From Galbitalea sp036271795 (GTDB lineage Bacteria; Actinomycetota; Actinomycetes; Actinomycetales; Microbacteriaceae), in the NCBI GenBank assembly GCA_036271795.1, contig DATAZY010000083.1, positions 1 to 64,000 on the forward strand: a stretch of DNA of 64,000 nt, read 5' to 3'. The position numbers and the translations under genes were made by a program. The notes under the pieces were generated by a model, which was given only the letters and a program-made list of their open reading frames with translations, did no database searches and had not been told where the DNA came from. Below are positions 1 to 8,476 of this stretch, piece by piece; within the stretch, counting starts at the first letter, position 1, and each line of letters begins with the position of its first letter.

Positions 1-1
1 T

Positions 2-1174
2 CCGGTGAGCGAGATCGACCCGGCCATCCTCGACGTACTACGGCTGGCGTGCCACCAGCTGCTGTCGATGCGGGTGGCACAGCACGCCGCCGTCGATGAA
101 GCGGTGACTCTTGCGGGAACGGTTGGCTCCAATTCCGCCACCGGGTTCGTGAACGGAGTGCTCCGGACGATCACCAGAACGCCGGCCGAAGAGTGGCGAG
201 AGCGTGTGCTCTCCGCAACCTCGACCGACGACGAGCGGCTCTCGGTCGAGTATTCGCATCCGCAGTGGGTCCTCCGGGCGTTTCGCCAGGCGCTTGCCTC
301 CGAGGGTCGCGAGTTGGAGCTCGACGCGTTGCTTGCCGCGGACAATGTTGCACCGCGGGTCAGCGTCACCGCCCTGCCGGGTGAATCGACGGTCGATGAA
401 CTGGAGGCGTATCCGAGTCCGTACTCGCCCGTTGGCGCGACGCTGGATCGCGGTGACCCGTCGAGGCTGGATGCGGTTCGTCGCGGTACCGCGCGAGTCC
501 AGGACGAGGGATCCCAGCTTGCCGCGCTCGCGTTGAGTCGCGCGCGTCCGATTCGGCCGGGGGAGGTCTGGCTCGACCTGTGCGCGGGCCCAGGTGGCAA
601 GGCTGCGCTGCTCGCCGCGGAAGCCGCGATCGGCGGAGCGACACTGGTCGCGAACGAGCTCATTCCGGCACGCGCGCAGCTGGTTCGAAAGGCCCTCGCC
701 GTGTTCGCGCCCGCTCCCGAGGTTCTCGAACTCGACGGAACCGCGATCGGCGATGCGCAGCCGGAGACCTACGACCGCATCCTGCTCGACGCACCGTGCA
801 CGGGGCTCGGCGCGCTCAGGCGACGTCCGGAGGCGCGCTGGCGAAAGCAGCCGAAGGATGTCGCCGAGCTGGCGGAACTGCAATTCGCGCTCCTGAGATC
901 GGCCGTTGCAGCCCTTAAGCCGGGCGGCATCTTGGCGTACGTGACCTGCTCTCCGCATCTCGGCGAGACCAGGGTCGCCGTTCAATCCGCGGTTCGAAAA
1001 CTGGGCGACTCCGTCACGGTCGTGAACACCCAGGATGTTCTCGCCACGGTCACTCGCGAGCCGCTCGACCTTCCGCCCGCGGAGCACGTGCAGCTGTGGC
1101 CGCATCGTCACGGCACGGATGCGATGTTCATCCAGCTATTCGAGAAGGCGCAAGGCCTTCGGAACGGGTCGTAG
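2..1174 (+). CDS. rsmB: 16S rRNA m5C967 methyltransferase RsmB/Fmu, 5'-truncated
   Basis: SAM-dependent methyltransferase that makes 5-methylcytosine in 16S rRNA. The window starts inside its N-terminal NusB-like RNA-binding domain, so the true start lies upstream. Counting from the GTG at 5, a SAM-binding motif DLCAGPGGK sits at residues 191-199, the DAPCTGLG motif carries the catalytic-family cysteine at 265, and VTCSP carries the second cysteine at 315, the two-cysteine arrangement of RsmB-type enzymes. It is followed after 27 bp by rpe, a common actinobacterial neighbour. The family is certain from the motifs; the exact rRNA target is inferred from homology. Confidence 0.93.
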   Translation, partial: PVSEIDPAILDVLRLACHQLLSMRVAQHAAVDEAVTLAGTVGSNSATGFVNGVLRTITRTPAEEWRERVLSATSTDDERLSVEYSHPQWVLRAFRQALASEGRELELDALLAADNVAPRVSVTALPGESTVDELEAYPSPYSPVGATLDRGDPSRLDAVRRGTARVQDEGSQLAALALSRARPIRPGEVWLDLCAGPGGKAALLAAEAAIGGATLVANELIPARAQLVRKALAVFAPAPEVLELDGTAIGDAQPETYDRILLDAPCTGLGALRRRPEARWRKQPKDVAELAELQFALLRSAVAALKPGGILAYVTCSPHLGETRVAVQSAVRKLGDSVTVVNTQDVLATVTREPLDLPPAEHVQLWPHRHGTDAMFIQLFEKAQGLRNGS

Positions 1175-1189
1175 GGTACGCGCCTTCGA

Positions 1190-1195
1190 TAGATT
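1190..1195 (+). promoter_or_regulatory. -10 box of a probable leaderless promoter for rpe
   Basis: TAGATT ends 6 nt before the rpe ATG. A TANNNT hexamer 6-7 nt upstream of a start codon is the usual form of actinobacterial leaderless promoters, which place the transcription start on the start codon. No Shine-Dalgarno sequence is visible. Confidence 0.6.
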
Positions 1196-1201
1196 GTTGG
1201 C

Positions 1202-1864
1202 ATGACGGTCCGGATAAGCCCATCGATCCTGTCTGCGGACTTTGCCAACTTCGAATCGGAGTTGCAGCGCATCGCGGCCGCCGATCTCATCCACGTCGAT
1301 GTCATGGATAACCACTTCGTACCGAACCTGACATTCGGTCTTCCGATGGTCCAGCGGCTCCAGCAGGTAACGCCAAAGCCGCTTGATGTACACCTGATGC
1401 TCGAAGACCCGGATCGCTGGGCACCCGGATATGCCGAAGCGGGTGCCTACTCCGTCACCTTCCACGCAGAAGCGACGGGCGATGCGGTCCGACTCGCCCG
1501 TCAACTGCGCGACATCGGCTCGCGTGCCGGACTGGCCCTGAAACCGGGCACCGAAGTGACCGACTATCTGGAAATTGCCGCGGAATTCGACCAGATACTG
1601 GTCATGACGGTCGAGCCGGGGTTCGGTGGCCAGTCCTTCATGGCAGACATGATGCCCAAGCTGGTGGCGCTGCGTGAGGTTGTGAACCGGACCGGTCTCG
1701 ACATTTGGCTGCAGGTCGATGGCGGGATCAACGAGGAGACGATCGTCGTGGCGGCGGAAGCCGGAGCGAACACCTTTGTGGCGGGTTCTAGCGTATTCGG
1801 CGCGGACAATCCGACCGCTGCCATCGCAAGTCTGCGCGCCGCAGCAGAAAGCCACGTCCACTAG
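1202..1864 (+). CDS. rpe: Ribulose-phosphate 3-epimerase
   Basis: Interconverts ribulose 5-phosphate and xylulose 5-phosphate in the pentose phosphate pathway (cytoplasm). The 220-residue length and motifs fit the family: SPSILSADF near the N-terminus, HVDVMD at 31-36 with a metal-binding His and catalytic Asp, then VHLM, VEPGFGGQ and VDGGI, which line the TIM-barrel active site. The ATG at 1202 is supported by the TAGATT box 6 nt upstream. It is apart from the tkt-tal-pgi-zwf operon elsewhere in this window, which supplies the rest of the pathway. Confidence 0.97.
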   Translation: MTVRISPSILSADFANFESELQRIAAADLIHVDVMDNHFVPNLTFGLPMVQRLQQVTPKPLDVHLMLEDPDRWAPGYAEAGAYSVTFHAEATGDAVRLARQLRDIGSRAGLALKPGTEVTDYLEIAAEFDQILVMTVEPGFGGQSFMADMMPKLVALREVVNRTGLDIWLQVDGGINEETIVVAAEAGANTFVAGSSVFGADNPTAAIASLRAAAESHVH

Positions 1865-1886
1865 CGCCATCTGCTTGGATAGAACC

Positions 1887-2255
1887 ATGACTGAGAAGAC
1901 CAAGCCAGAGATCGACTTCTACGACGGTCCGGAGCCGACGGACCTGGTGATTCGCGACATCGAGATCGGAACCGGCGCGGAGGCGCAGCCCGGCTCGACG
2001 GTCGATGTGCACTACCTGGGCGTGGATTTCGAGTCCGGCGAGGAGTTCGACTCGTCCTGGAGTCGCAGCCAGTCGATCGATTTCCCGCTCGGCAGCCTGA
2101 TCAAGGGGTGGCAGCAGGGCATTCCCGGCATGAAGGTTGGCGGTCGTCGCGAACTCATCTGCCCGCCAAATCTCGCCTACGGACCCGCGGGCGGTGGGCA
2201 TCGCCTCTCCGGACGCACGCTGATCTTCGTGATCGACCTGCTGGGCGTGAAGTAG
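1887..2255 (+). CDS. FKBP-type peptidyl-prolyl cis-trans isomerase
   Basis: Small single-domain FKBP (122 residues) expected to catalyse proline isomerisation during protein folding in the cytoplasm; no signal peptide is seen. Family features are VDVHYLGV, the FD-SSW strand, the G-LIKGWQQGI-GMKVGG core and the terminal LIFVIDLLGV strand. The ATG at 1887 follows rpe by 22 bp. The frame is open further upstream into rpe, but only this start gives the normal FKBP length and N-terminus. It probably shares a transcript with rpe. Confidence 0.93.
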   Translation: MTEKTKPEIDFYDGPEPTDLVIRDIEIGTGAEAQPGSTVDVHYLGVDFESGEEFDSSWSRSQSIDFPLGSLIKGWQQGIPGMKVGGRRELICPPNLAYGPAGGGHRLSGRTLIFVIDLLGVK

Positions 2256-2297
2256 CTCACATCGCGTAACCGAACCAGGCACGACCGGGATCGCCGG

Positions 2298-2303
2298 TAG
2301 CCT
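2298..2303 (+). promoter_or_regulatory. -10 box of a probable leaderless promoter for hisE
   Basis: TAGCCT is separated by 6 nt from the GTG start of hisE, with no ribosome-binding site in between. This suggests that hisE-hisG-hisF-hisI has its own promoter downstream of the FKBP gene. Confidence 0.5.
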
Positions 2304-2309
2304 TGAGGC

Positions 2310-2573
2310 GTGAAATCCTTCGACGAACTGTTCGCCGAGCTGAGCGATAAGGCTCGGTCTCGTCCCGACGGCTCCCGCACCGTTGCGGAGCTGGATGCCG
2401 GCGTTCACGCGATCGGCAAAAAGATCGTGGAAGAGGCGGCCGAGGTCTGGATGGCTGCCGAGTACCAGTCCGAAGTCGAAACCGCGGAAGAGATTTCCCA
2501 ACTGATCTACCACCTGCAGGTACTCATGGTCGCGAAGGGGTTGACGCCGACAGATGTCTACCGACATTTGTAA
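2310..2573 (+). CDS. hisE: Phosphoribosyl-ATP pyrophosphatase
   Basis: Second step of histidine biosynthesis: hydrolyses phosphoribosyl-ATP to phosphoribosyl-AMP. The 87-residue protein has the all-alpha MazG-like fold signature KKIVEEAAEVWMA, whose acidic residues bind Mg2+. It is a stand-alone HisE, not fused to HisI, as usual in actinobacteria. GTG start 6 nt behind a TAGCCT box. hisG follows after 45 bp and the two enzymes act consecutively. Confidence 0.96.
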   Translation: MKSFDELFAELSDKARSRPDGSRTVAELDAGVHAIGKKIVEEAAEVWMAAEYQSEVETAEEISQLIYHLQVLMVAKGLTPTDVYRHL

Positions 2574-2618
2574 CAGGTAGATGCCGAAACCCACCTTCCC
2601 AATACCTGAGGACCACAC

Positions 2619-3458
2619 ATGCTGAGAATTGCCGTACCCAACAAGGGATCGCTAAGCGAGACCGCGGCAGAAATGCTGCTCGAGGCCGGCTATGTCGGTC
2701 GCCGCGATCCCCGTGCACTCACGGTCGCCGACCCGCGAAACGACGTTGAGTTCTTCTACCTTCGTCCGCGAGACATCGCGACCTACGTCGGATCGGGAGC
2801 GCTGGATGTCGGGATCACCGGTCGCGACCTCCTCCTCGATTCCGGCTCGACCGCTGTCGAGATCGCGACTCTCGATTTCGGCGAATCCACCTTCCGGTTT
2901 GCCGCCGCCGCGGGGCGGTTCACGGAGCTTTCCGAACTGGGCAGCGTGCGCGTGGCGACGAGTTACCCTGGCCTGGTCGGTGCGTTCCTGAAGTCACACG
3001 GCGTCACCGCCGAGCTTGTGTCGCTGGATGGCGCTGTCGAATCCGCGGTCAGGCTCGGCGTTGCCGACGCGGTGGCGGATGTCGTCTCGACCGGATCGAC
3101 ACTGCGAGCCCAGGGACTGGAGATCTTCGGGCCGGTCATTCTCGAGTCCACTGCAGTTTTGGTCAGTGCGAATGCGGACCTTCCCGGCATCGCGACGCTA
3201 CAGCGGAGGTTGCAGGGTGTCCTTGTTGCCCGCCAATTCGTCCTGGTCGACTATGACGTGCCGTTGAGACTGCTCGAGGCGGCGACCGCGATCACGCCCG
3301 GGATCGAGTCGCCGACGATTTCGCCGCTGCACGACCCGGAGTGGGTTGCGGTGCGGGCCATGGTTCCCCGCACCGAGACCAACCACATTATGGACGACCT
3401 CTACGAGCTGGGCGCTCGAGCCATCCTCGTGACCTCGATTCTCGCGGCGAGGCTGTGA
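2619..3458 (+). CDS. hisG: ATP phosphoribosyltransferase (long form)
   Basis: First committed step of histidine synthesis, joining ATP and PRPP. At 279 residues this is the long HisG: two periplasmic-binding-like catalytic lobes (roughly 1-205, with GITGRDLL and the phosphate-binding DVVSTGSTLR segment) and a C-terminal ACT-like domain (about 206-279) that mediates histidine feedback inhibition, so no HisZ partner is needed. The N-terminus MLRIAVPNKGSL fits the family. hisF starts 1 bp after its stop, so the two are clearly co-transcribed. Confidence 0.97.
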   Translation: MLRIAVPNKGSLSETAAEMLLEAGYVGRRDPRALTVADPRNDVEFFYLRPRDIATYVGSGALDVGITGRDLLLDSGSTAVEIATLDFGESTFRFAAAAGRFTELSELGSVRVATSYPGLVGAFLKSHGVTAELVSLDGAVESAVRLGVADAVADVVSTGSTLRAQGLEIFGPVILESTAVLVSANADLPGIATLQRRLQGVLVARQFVLVDYDVPLRLLEAATAITPGIESPTISPLHDPEWVAVRAMVPRTETNHIMDDLYELGARAILVTSILAARL

Positions 3459-3459
3459 C

Positions 3460-4221
3460 ATGGCTCTGGCCGTCCGGGTCATCCCGTGTCTCGATGTTGC
3501 TGCCGGTCGGGTGGTGAAGGGCGTCAATTTCCTGAATCTGCGCGACGCCGGTGACCCGGTGGAGCTCGCCCGCCGGTACTACGAGCAGGGTGCGGATGAG
3601 ATCACCTTTCTCGACGTGACCGCGACGGTTGATGACCGCGCGACGATGTACGACGTCGTGACTGCGACAGCGGAGCAGGTGTTCATCCCGCTAACCGTCG
3701 GTGGCGGCGTTCGGGGAGCCGAGGATGTCGCAAAACTGCTGGCGAGCGGCGCCGACAAGGTGGGTGTCAACAGCGCAGCAATCGCCAGGCCCGCGCTGAT
3801 CGACGAAATTGCCGATCGATTCGGCGCCCAGGTGCTGGTCCTGAGCCTGGACGTCAAAAGAAGCGGCTCGACGGGCTCCGGCTTCGTCGTTACAACTCAC
3901 GGCGGCCGCACGGAGACGGAACTCGACGCCCTCGACTGGGCACGCGAGGCCATCAACCGCGGCGCGGGCGAGTTGCTCGTCAACTCGATCGACGCCGACG
4001 GTACGAAACAGGGTTTCGACCTCGAGCTCATTGCCCTGATGCGCGAGCTCAGCACGGTTCCGGTGATCGCCAGCGGGGGAGCCGGGCGAGTCGAAGACTT
4101 CGCGCCAGCGATCGCGTCGGGCGCGGATGCCGTGCTTGCGGCATCCGTGTTCCACGATGGAGAACTGACGGTCGGCGACGTCAAACACGCGCTGGCCGAG
4201 GCGGGAGTGGTGACCAGATGA
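3460..4221 (+). CDS. hisF: Imidazole glycerol phosphate synthase, cyclase subunit
   Basis: Half-barrel-duplicated TIM barrel that uses ammonia from HisH to form imidazole glycerol phosphate and AICAR. The 253-residue protein has catalytic aspartates at D12 (IPCLDV) and D131 (LSLDVKR) and the phosphate-binding GGGVR and SGGAG loops. The glutaminase partner HisH is not in this window and must be encoded elsewhere. The end overlaps the hisI start by 4 nt, indicating translational coupling. Confidence 0.97.
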   Translation: MALAVRVIPCLDVAAGRVVKGVNFLNLRDAGDPVELARRYYEQGADEITFLDVTATVDDRATMYDVVTATAEQVFIPLTVGGGVRGAEDVAKLLASGADKVGVNSAAIARPALIDEIADRFGAQVLVLSLDVKRSGSTGSGFVVTTHGGRTETELDALDWAREAINRGAGELLVNSIDADGTKQGFDLELIALMRELSTVPVIASGGAGRVEDFAPAIASGADAVLAASVFHDGELTVGDVKHALAEAGVVTR

Positions 4222-4658
4222 GTGGTGAAGAAGCGGACGACACGGGGATGGAGGTTCGGGCCGTGATCGAACGTATTTCCTTCGATTCGAAGGGACTGAT
4301 CCCCGCGATCATCCAGGAAGAGGGCTCGAAGGATGTCCTCATGCTGGGTTACATGGACAACGAGGCGGTTCGTCGCACGCTGACAGAGGGCCGGGTAACT
4401 TTCTGGTCGCGCAGTCGGCAGGAGTACTGGCGCAAGGGCGATACGAGCGGCCATCACCAGTATGTGCGGGGTGCGGCGCTGGACTGCGACGGCGACGCAC
4501 TGCTGGTCACTGTTCACCAGATCGGACCCGCCTGCCACACAGGCAGCCACGCCTGCTTCGACGTCGATCCTCTCGCGCCCGTGATTGGCGACGCCCCGGT
4601 TATTGGTTCAGACCCGGCCCAGTCAGACGTGGTTGGATCAGAAGATGGCGGCAACTAG
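4218..4658 (+). CDS. hisI: Phosphoribosyl-AMP cyclohydrolase with an extended C-terminal tail
   Basis: Third histidine-pathway enzyme; opens the adenine ring of PR-AMP and requires zinc. The Zn ligands C90, C106 and C113 have the family CX15CX6C spacing, and the CDGDA metal site is intact. The catalytic domain ends near residue 117. The remaining roughly 30 residues are low-complexity and rich in Val, Gly, Asp and Ser, with a PVIG sequence repeated, which is unusual for the family. The reading frame runs 14 nt into the next gene. Many relatives have trpE at this point, so the tail may be a scar of rearrangement (inference). Confidence 0.95.
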   Translation: MSGEEADDTGMEVRAVIERISFDSKGLIPAIIQEEGSKDVLMLGYMDNEAVRRTLTEGRVTFWSRSRQEYWRKGDTSGHHQYVRGAALDCDGDALLVTVHQIGPACHTGSHACFDVDPLAPVIGDAPVIGSDPAQSDVVGSEDGGN

Positions 4659-5295
4659 CGAGACAATCGAGGTCACCGTGCCGGAAGGACGCGCGCGGCG
4701 GCTCCGGCTGTACACGATCGCGGCGATTGGCGTGCTCGCCGGGTTGACGCTGATCACGACCACCCAGACCTGGTGGACCGTTCATCTGGTTCACCAGTCG
4801 CTCGCAATCGCGGGAACCGTTGCCGCTCCCGCTCTCACCGCCCTGACGCTGTGCGCCCTCGTGCTCGCTGCGGCACTCGCGCTCGCGGGGCCGGTGTTCC
4901 GGCTGATTCTCGGCATCCTGCAACTGCTGATCTCGTTCACGATCGTGTTTTCGACGGTTGTTTCTCTGAGCCAGCCGGACCAGCCATCCGAGTCTGCCGT
5001 TCAGACGGCGACCGGGATAGCCGGCTCGAGTTCAATTGACGCGCTCATCAAAGGCGTCACATTCACTCCGTGGGGCTACATCGCGATCGCGCTCGGCGTG
5101 CTCGCGTTTCTCGTCGGCGCCTGGCTGCTGCTCACGTTCCGACTGTGGCCGGTCGCCTCACGCAAATACCAGGCGGTTCGCTTCGAGCTCGCCGACGGAC
5201 CACGCGACGCGGTCATCGACTGGGATGCCCTCAGCGATGGCACGGATCCCACAGCGGAGTCTGAGTCTCCGACCGGCACGAAACCGGTAAAGTAG
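4645..5295 (+). CDS. Trp biosynthesis-associated membrane protein
   Basis: Matches the actinobacterial Trp-associated membrane protein family (TIGR02234), whose function is unknown but which is almost always beside trp genes. It has 216 residues and four predicted membrane segments (about 22-41, 58-81, 86-108, 144-164), a QTWW motif just after the first segment, and a charged cytoplasmic-looking C-terminus. The ATG at 4645 lies inside the last codons of hisI. The frame is open further upstream, but this start gives the normal N-terminus. Confidence 0.85.
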   Translation: MAATSETIEVTVPEGRARRLRLYTIAAIGVLAGLTLITTTQTWWTVHLVHQSLAIAGTVAAPALTALTLCALVLAAALALAGPVFRLILGILQLLISFTIVFSTVVSLSQPDQPSESAVQTATGIAGSSSIDALIKGVTFTPWGYIAIALGVLAFLVGAWLLLTFRLWPVASRKYQAVRFELADGPRDAVIDWDALSDGTDPTAESESPTGTKPVK

Positions 5296-5340
5296 GGCTG
5301 TCCCCACGGGGCAATCCCACAACCTCAACCAAGGAGAAAC

Positions 5341-5571
5341 GTGTCAGCAGGTACTATCCCAGGCCACGGCAACTCGCCCGCAGCATGGACCGCTGTCATC
5401 ATCATGCTCATCGCCTTCGCGATCGGTACCTTCGCCTTCTGGTTCGCCGTGACATGGCTCGTCTGGGCATCCGCCGGCCTTCTCGTTCTTGGAGCGATCG
5501 TTGGTCTCGTCCTGAAGCTCGCGGGCTTCGGTGTCGGCGGCGATCGCTACCAACCCAAACCGCACGCCTAA
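5341..5571 (+). CDS. HGxxPAAW-motif small membrane protein
   Basis: A 76-residue protein with HGNSPAAW at residues 9-16 followed by two hydrophobic segments (about 17-35 and 38-60). The motif defines a small actinobacterial family of unknown function found between the Trp-associated membrane protein and trpC. The GTG start has a strong AAGGAGAA ribosome-binding site. A TAGGGC hexamer overlapping the previous stop codon (5293-5298) could be a promoter -10. It may act with the preceding membrane protein, but nothing in the sequence shows a biochemical role. Confidence 0.88.
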   Translation: MSAGTIPGHGNSPAAWTAVIIMLIAFAIGTFAFWFAVTWLVWASAGLLVLGAIVGLVLKLAGFGVGGDRYQPKPHA

Positions 5572-5591
5572 GCGGGCCAGAGCGCATCGAC

Positions 5592-6365
5592 ATGCTTGCC
5601 GACTTGGTTGCCGGAGCACTTGAGGATGCTTCGGATCGCCGCGCTGCGGTTCCTCTCGCCGAGATCGAAGTGGCTGCCACCGCGCGACCGGCTGCTCTCG
5701 ACGTCCTGACGGCGCTTGCGCCGGCGGACCGGGTCAAGATCATTGCCGAGGTCAAGCGCGCGAGTCCGTCGCGTGGCGCCCTCGCGGACATCCCGGATCC
5801 CGCGGCTTTGGCGGCGTCCTACGAGACCGGCGGAGCCAGCGCGATCAGTGTGCTGACCGAGCGTCGCCGATTCGGTGGATCACTGCAGGACCTCGAGCTC
5901 GTGCGCGCGACGGTGTCGATACCGGTCCTGCGCAAGGACTTCATCTCGGACCCGTACCAGGTTTTCGAGGCGAGAGCCGCGGGAGCCGACCTGGTGCTGC
6001 TCATTGTTGCCGCGCTCGAACAGCCGAGGATGCAGGAGCTCTTCGACTTGATCGGTGAGCTCGGGATGACGGCGCTGGTCGAAACGCATTCCGCCGACGA
6101 GCTTGAGCGCGCCCTCGATGTCGGCGCGACCATTGTCGGCGTGAACGCGCGCAACCTGAGCACCTTCGGACTCGATCGGGAACTGTTCGGCACGCTCGCG
6201 GACTCGATCCCGTCCGGTGTCATCCGAGTGGCCGAATCCGCGGTTAAGACCTCGGCGGACGTCGCCCACTATCGCGAGGCGGGAGCCGACGTCGTTCTTG
6301 TCGGCGAGGCCCTGGTCACCGGCGGCGATCCGGTCGCCACGCTCAAGGAATTCCGGTCGGTCTGA
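5592..6365 (+). CDS. trpC: Indole-3-glycerol phosphate synthase
   Basis: Closes the indole ring in tryptophan synthesis. The 257-residue TIM barrel carries the catalytic KIIAEVKRASPSRG segment, the RKDF strand, GVNARNL and the phosphate-binding AESAVKT and VGEALV loops. ATG 5592 is chosen because the N-terminus MLADLVAGALEDA matches family starts; the frame is open further upstream, where it overlaps the HGxxPAAW gene. Its stop overlaps the trpB start (TGATG). The PRA isomerase function (trpF or priA) is not encoded here. Confidence 0.96.
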   Translation: MLADLVAGALEDASDRRAAVPLAEIEVAATARPAALDVLTALAPADRVKIIAEVKRASPSRGALADIPDPAALAASYETGGASAISVLTERRRFGGSLQDLELVRATVSIPVLRKDFISDPYQVFEARAAGADLVLLIVAALEQPRMQELFDLIGELGMTALVETHSADELERALDVGATIVGVNARNLSTFGLDRELFGTLADSIPSGVIRVAESAVKTSADVAHYREAGADVVLVGEALVTGGDPVATLKEFRSV

Positions 6366-7627
6366 TGACACTGCGCAATGAACTCGGCCCATACTTCGGC
6401 GAGTACGGCGGACGATTCGTCCCCGAGTCGCTCATCGCCGCGCTCGACGAGCTGGATGCTGCCTACCAGGTGGCCAAGGTCGACCCGCTCTTCCAGGAAG
6501 AGCTGGCGAACCTGCACAAGACCTACACGGGCCGCCCGTCGATCATCACGGAAGTTCCGAGGTTTGCGGAACACGCCGGCGGCGCTCGGATCATCCTCAA
6601 GCGCGAAGACCTCAACCACACCGGCTCGCACAAGATCAACAACGTGCTCGGCCAGGCCCTGGTGGCGCGTCGGCTGGGTAAGACCCGGTTGATAGCGGAG
6701 ACCGGAGCGGGACAACACGGCGTTGCTGCCGCGACCGCCGCGGCACTGTTCGGCATGGAGTGCGTCGTCTACATGGGCGAGGTCGATACCGTACGCCAGG
6801 CGCTCAACGTCGCGCGCATGCGGCTCCTGGGTGCGACCGTCATCCCGGTGACGACAGGCTCCAGAACGCTCAAGGACGCGATCAACGAGGCGCTGCGCGA
6901 CTGGGTCGCCAACGTCGACACGACGCACTACCTGCTCGGCACCGTCGCCGGACCGCACCCCTTTCCCGTCATGGTGCGCGACTTTCACAAGCTCATTGGT
7001 GAGGAGGCGCGGGTGCAGGTGCTCGAACTCACTGGAGCGCTTCCGGATGCCGTCACGGCCTGCGTCGGTGGCGGCAGCAATGCGATGGGAATCTTCCACG
7101 CCTTTCTGGATGACCCGAGCGTGGGGCTCTATGGCTACGAGGCCGCGGGTGATGGCCACCTGACGGAACGTCACGCCGCGACCATGACTCGCGGTCGTCC
7201 GGGCGTGCTCCACGGCGCGCGCAGCTACCTGCTGCAGGACGAAGATGGCCAGACCATCGAGTCGCACTCGATCTCTGCGGGCCTCGATTATCCGGGTGTC
7301 GGCCCCGAGCACGCCTGGCTGGCCGACATCGGCAGAGTGACCTATCTCCCGATCACCGACGACGAGGCGATGCAGGCGCTGCGCCTGCTGAGCCTGACGG
7401 AAGGCATCATTCCGGCGATCGAGTCCGCGCATGCCCTGGCGGGGACGATCAAGCTGGGCAGGGAGCTGGGCAAGGATGCGACAATCCTCGTCAACCTGAG
7501 CGGTCGCGGTGACAAGGACATGGAAACCGCGGGCAAGTACTTCGACATCCTCGACGCGGAAGCTCTCGCGGAAGAGGATTTCGCGGCCGTGCGACCGGAA
7601 TCGCTCGGGACCGGGGCTAGCGAATGA
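6365..7627 (+). CDS. trpB: Tryptophan synthase beta chain
   Basis: PLP enzyme that condenses indole with serine. K90 in NHTGSHK forms the Schiff base, GGGSNAMG binds the PLP phosphate, and the N-terminal FGEYGGRFVPE block is typical of TrpB1. The 420-residue length is normal. Overlaps with trpC (1 nt) and trpA (4 nt) show tight coupling, which suits the 1:1 alpha-beta complex that channels indole. Confidence 0.98.
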   Translation: MTLRNELGPYFGEYGGRFVPESLIAALDELDAAYQVAKVDPLFQEELANLHKTYTGRPSIITEVPRFAEHAGGARIILKREDLNHTGSHKINNVLGQALVARRLGKTRLIAETGAGQHGVAAATAAALFGMECVVYMGEVDTVRQALNVARMRLLGATVIPVTTGSRTLKDAINEALRDWVANVDTTHYLLGTVAGPHPFPVMVRDFHKLIGEEARVQVLELTGALPDAVTACVGGGSNAMGIFHAFLDDPSVGLYGYEAAGDGHLTERHAATMTRGRPGVLHGARSYLLQDEDGQTIESHSISAGLDYPGVGPEHAWLADIGRVTYLPITDDEAMQALRLLSLTEGIIPAIESAHALAGTIKLGRELGKDATILVNLSGRGDKDMETAGKYFDILDAEALAEEDFAAVRPESLGTGASE

Positions 7628-8409
7628 GCCGTCTCGCCGAGACAATCGCGGCGCGAAAGGTGGCTGGCAGCGGCGCGCTCATCGGCTATCTCCCGGTTGG
7701 CTATCCGGATCTTGCGACCAGCATCGAGGCAGCCGTGGCCCTCGCCGAGAACGGCGTCGATGCGATTGAACTTGGGCTGCCGTACTCGGATCCGGTGATG
7801 GATGGCGTGGTGATCCAGCAGGCGACCCAGGCGGCGCTGGCCGGCGGCTTCCGTCTCCGCCACGGTTTTGAGGCTGTCGCTGCCATTACGGCGCGGGTCG
7901 CCGCGCCGGTGCTACTCATGACCTATTGGAATCCGGTCGTCCAGTTTGGAGTCGACCGCTTCGCCGACGAACTGGTGGCCGCGGGCGGGGCCGGCCTGAT
8001 CACGCCGGACCTGATCCCGGACGAAGCCGCCGACTGGCTGGCCACATCCGAGCGCACCGGGCTGGACCGGGTGTTCCTCGCCGCGCCATCCTCGAGCGAT
8101 GAGCGGCTTCGGCAGGCGGTCGAGAGCAGCCGCGGATTCGTCTACGCGGTGTCGACAATGGGAATCACCGGTGCCCGTTCCGATGTCGATGCGGCGGCGC
8201 GCGGACTGGTCGCGAGGTTGCGGGCCGTCGGAGCTACGAGCACCTGCGTCGGTCTCGGTATCTCGACGCCGAAGCAGGTTCGCGAGGTCCTCGGCTACGC
8301 AGACGGCGCCATCGTCGGCTCGCTGCTGGTCAAAGCGCTGGCCGACGGGGGAGTGGATGCCGTCGCAAAATCGGCGGCTCTCCTTGCAACGGGCAAATCA
8401 CAGGTGTGA
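7624..8409 (+). CDS. trpA: Tryptophan synthase alpha chain
   Basis: Cleaves indole-3-glycerol phosphate to indole and glyceraldehyde 3-phosphate inside the TrpAB complex. The 261-residue barrel has catalytic E49 (IELGLPYSDP) and D60 and the phosphate-binding GISTP and VGSLL loops. It ends the trp cluster; trpE, trpG, trpD and trpF are not in the window. A TAGGCT hexamer at 8416-8421 after its stop may be a promoter for lgt. Confidence 0.97.
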   Translation: MSRLAETIAARKVAGSGALIGYLPVGYPDLATSIEAAVALAENGVDAIELGLPYSDPVMDGVVIQQATQAALAGGFRLRHGFEAVAAITARVAAPVLLMTYWNPVVQFGVDRFADELVAAGGAGLITPDLIPDEAADWLATSERTGLDRVFLAAPSSSDERLRQAVESSRGFVYAVSTMGITGARSDVDAAARGLVARLRAVGATSTCVGLGISTPKQVREVLGYADGAIVGSLLVKALADGGVDAVAKSAALLATGKSQV

Positions 8410-8476
8410 GCACATTAGGCTGGCTTAGTTCCACCGATGGTTGTCCCGGTCTCCCTGACCACGGGCAATACCAGCA

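Noticed and set aside
6269..7645. 458-codon minus-strand frame opposite trpB
   Set aside because: Antisense shadow of trpB; no ribosome-binding site or domain.
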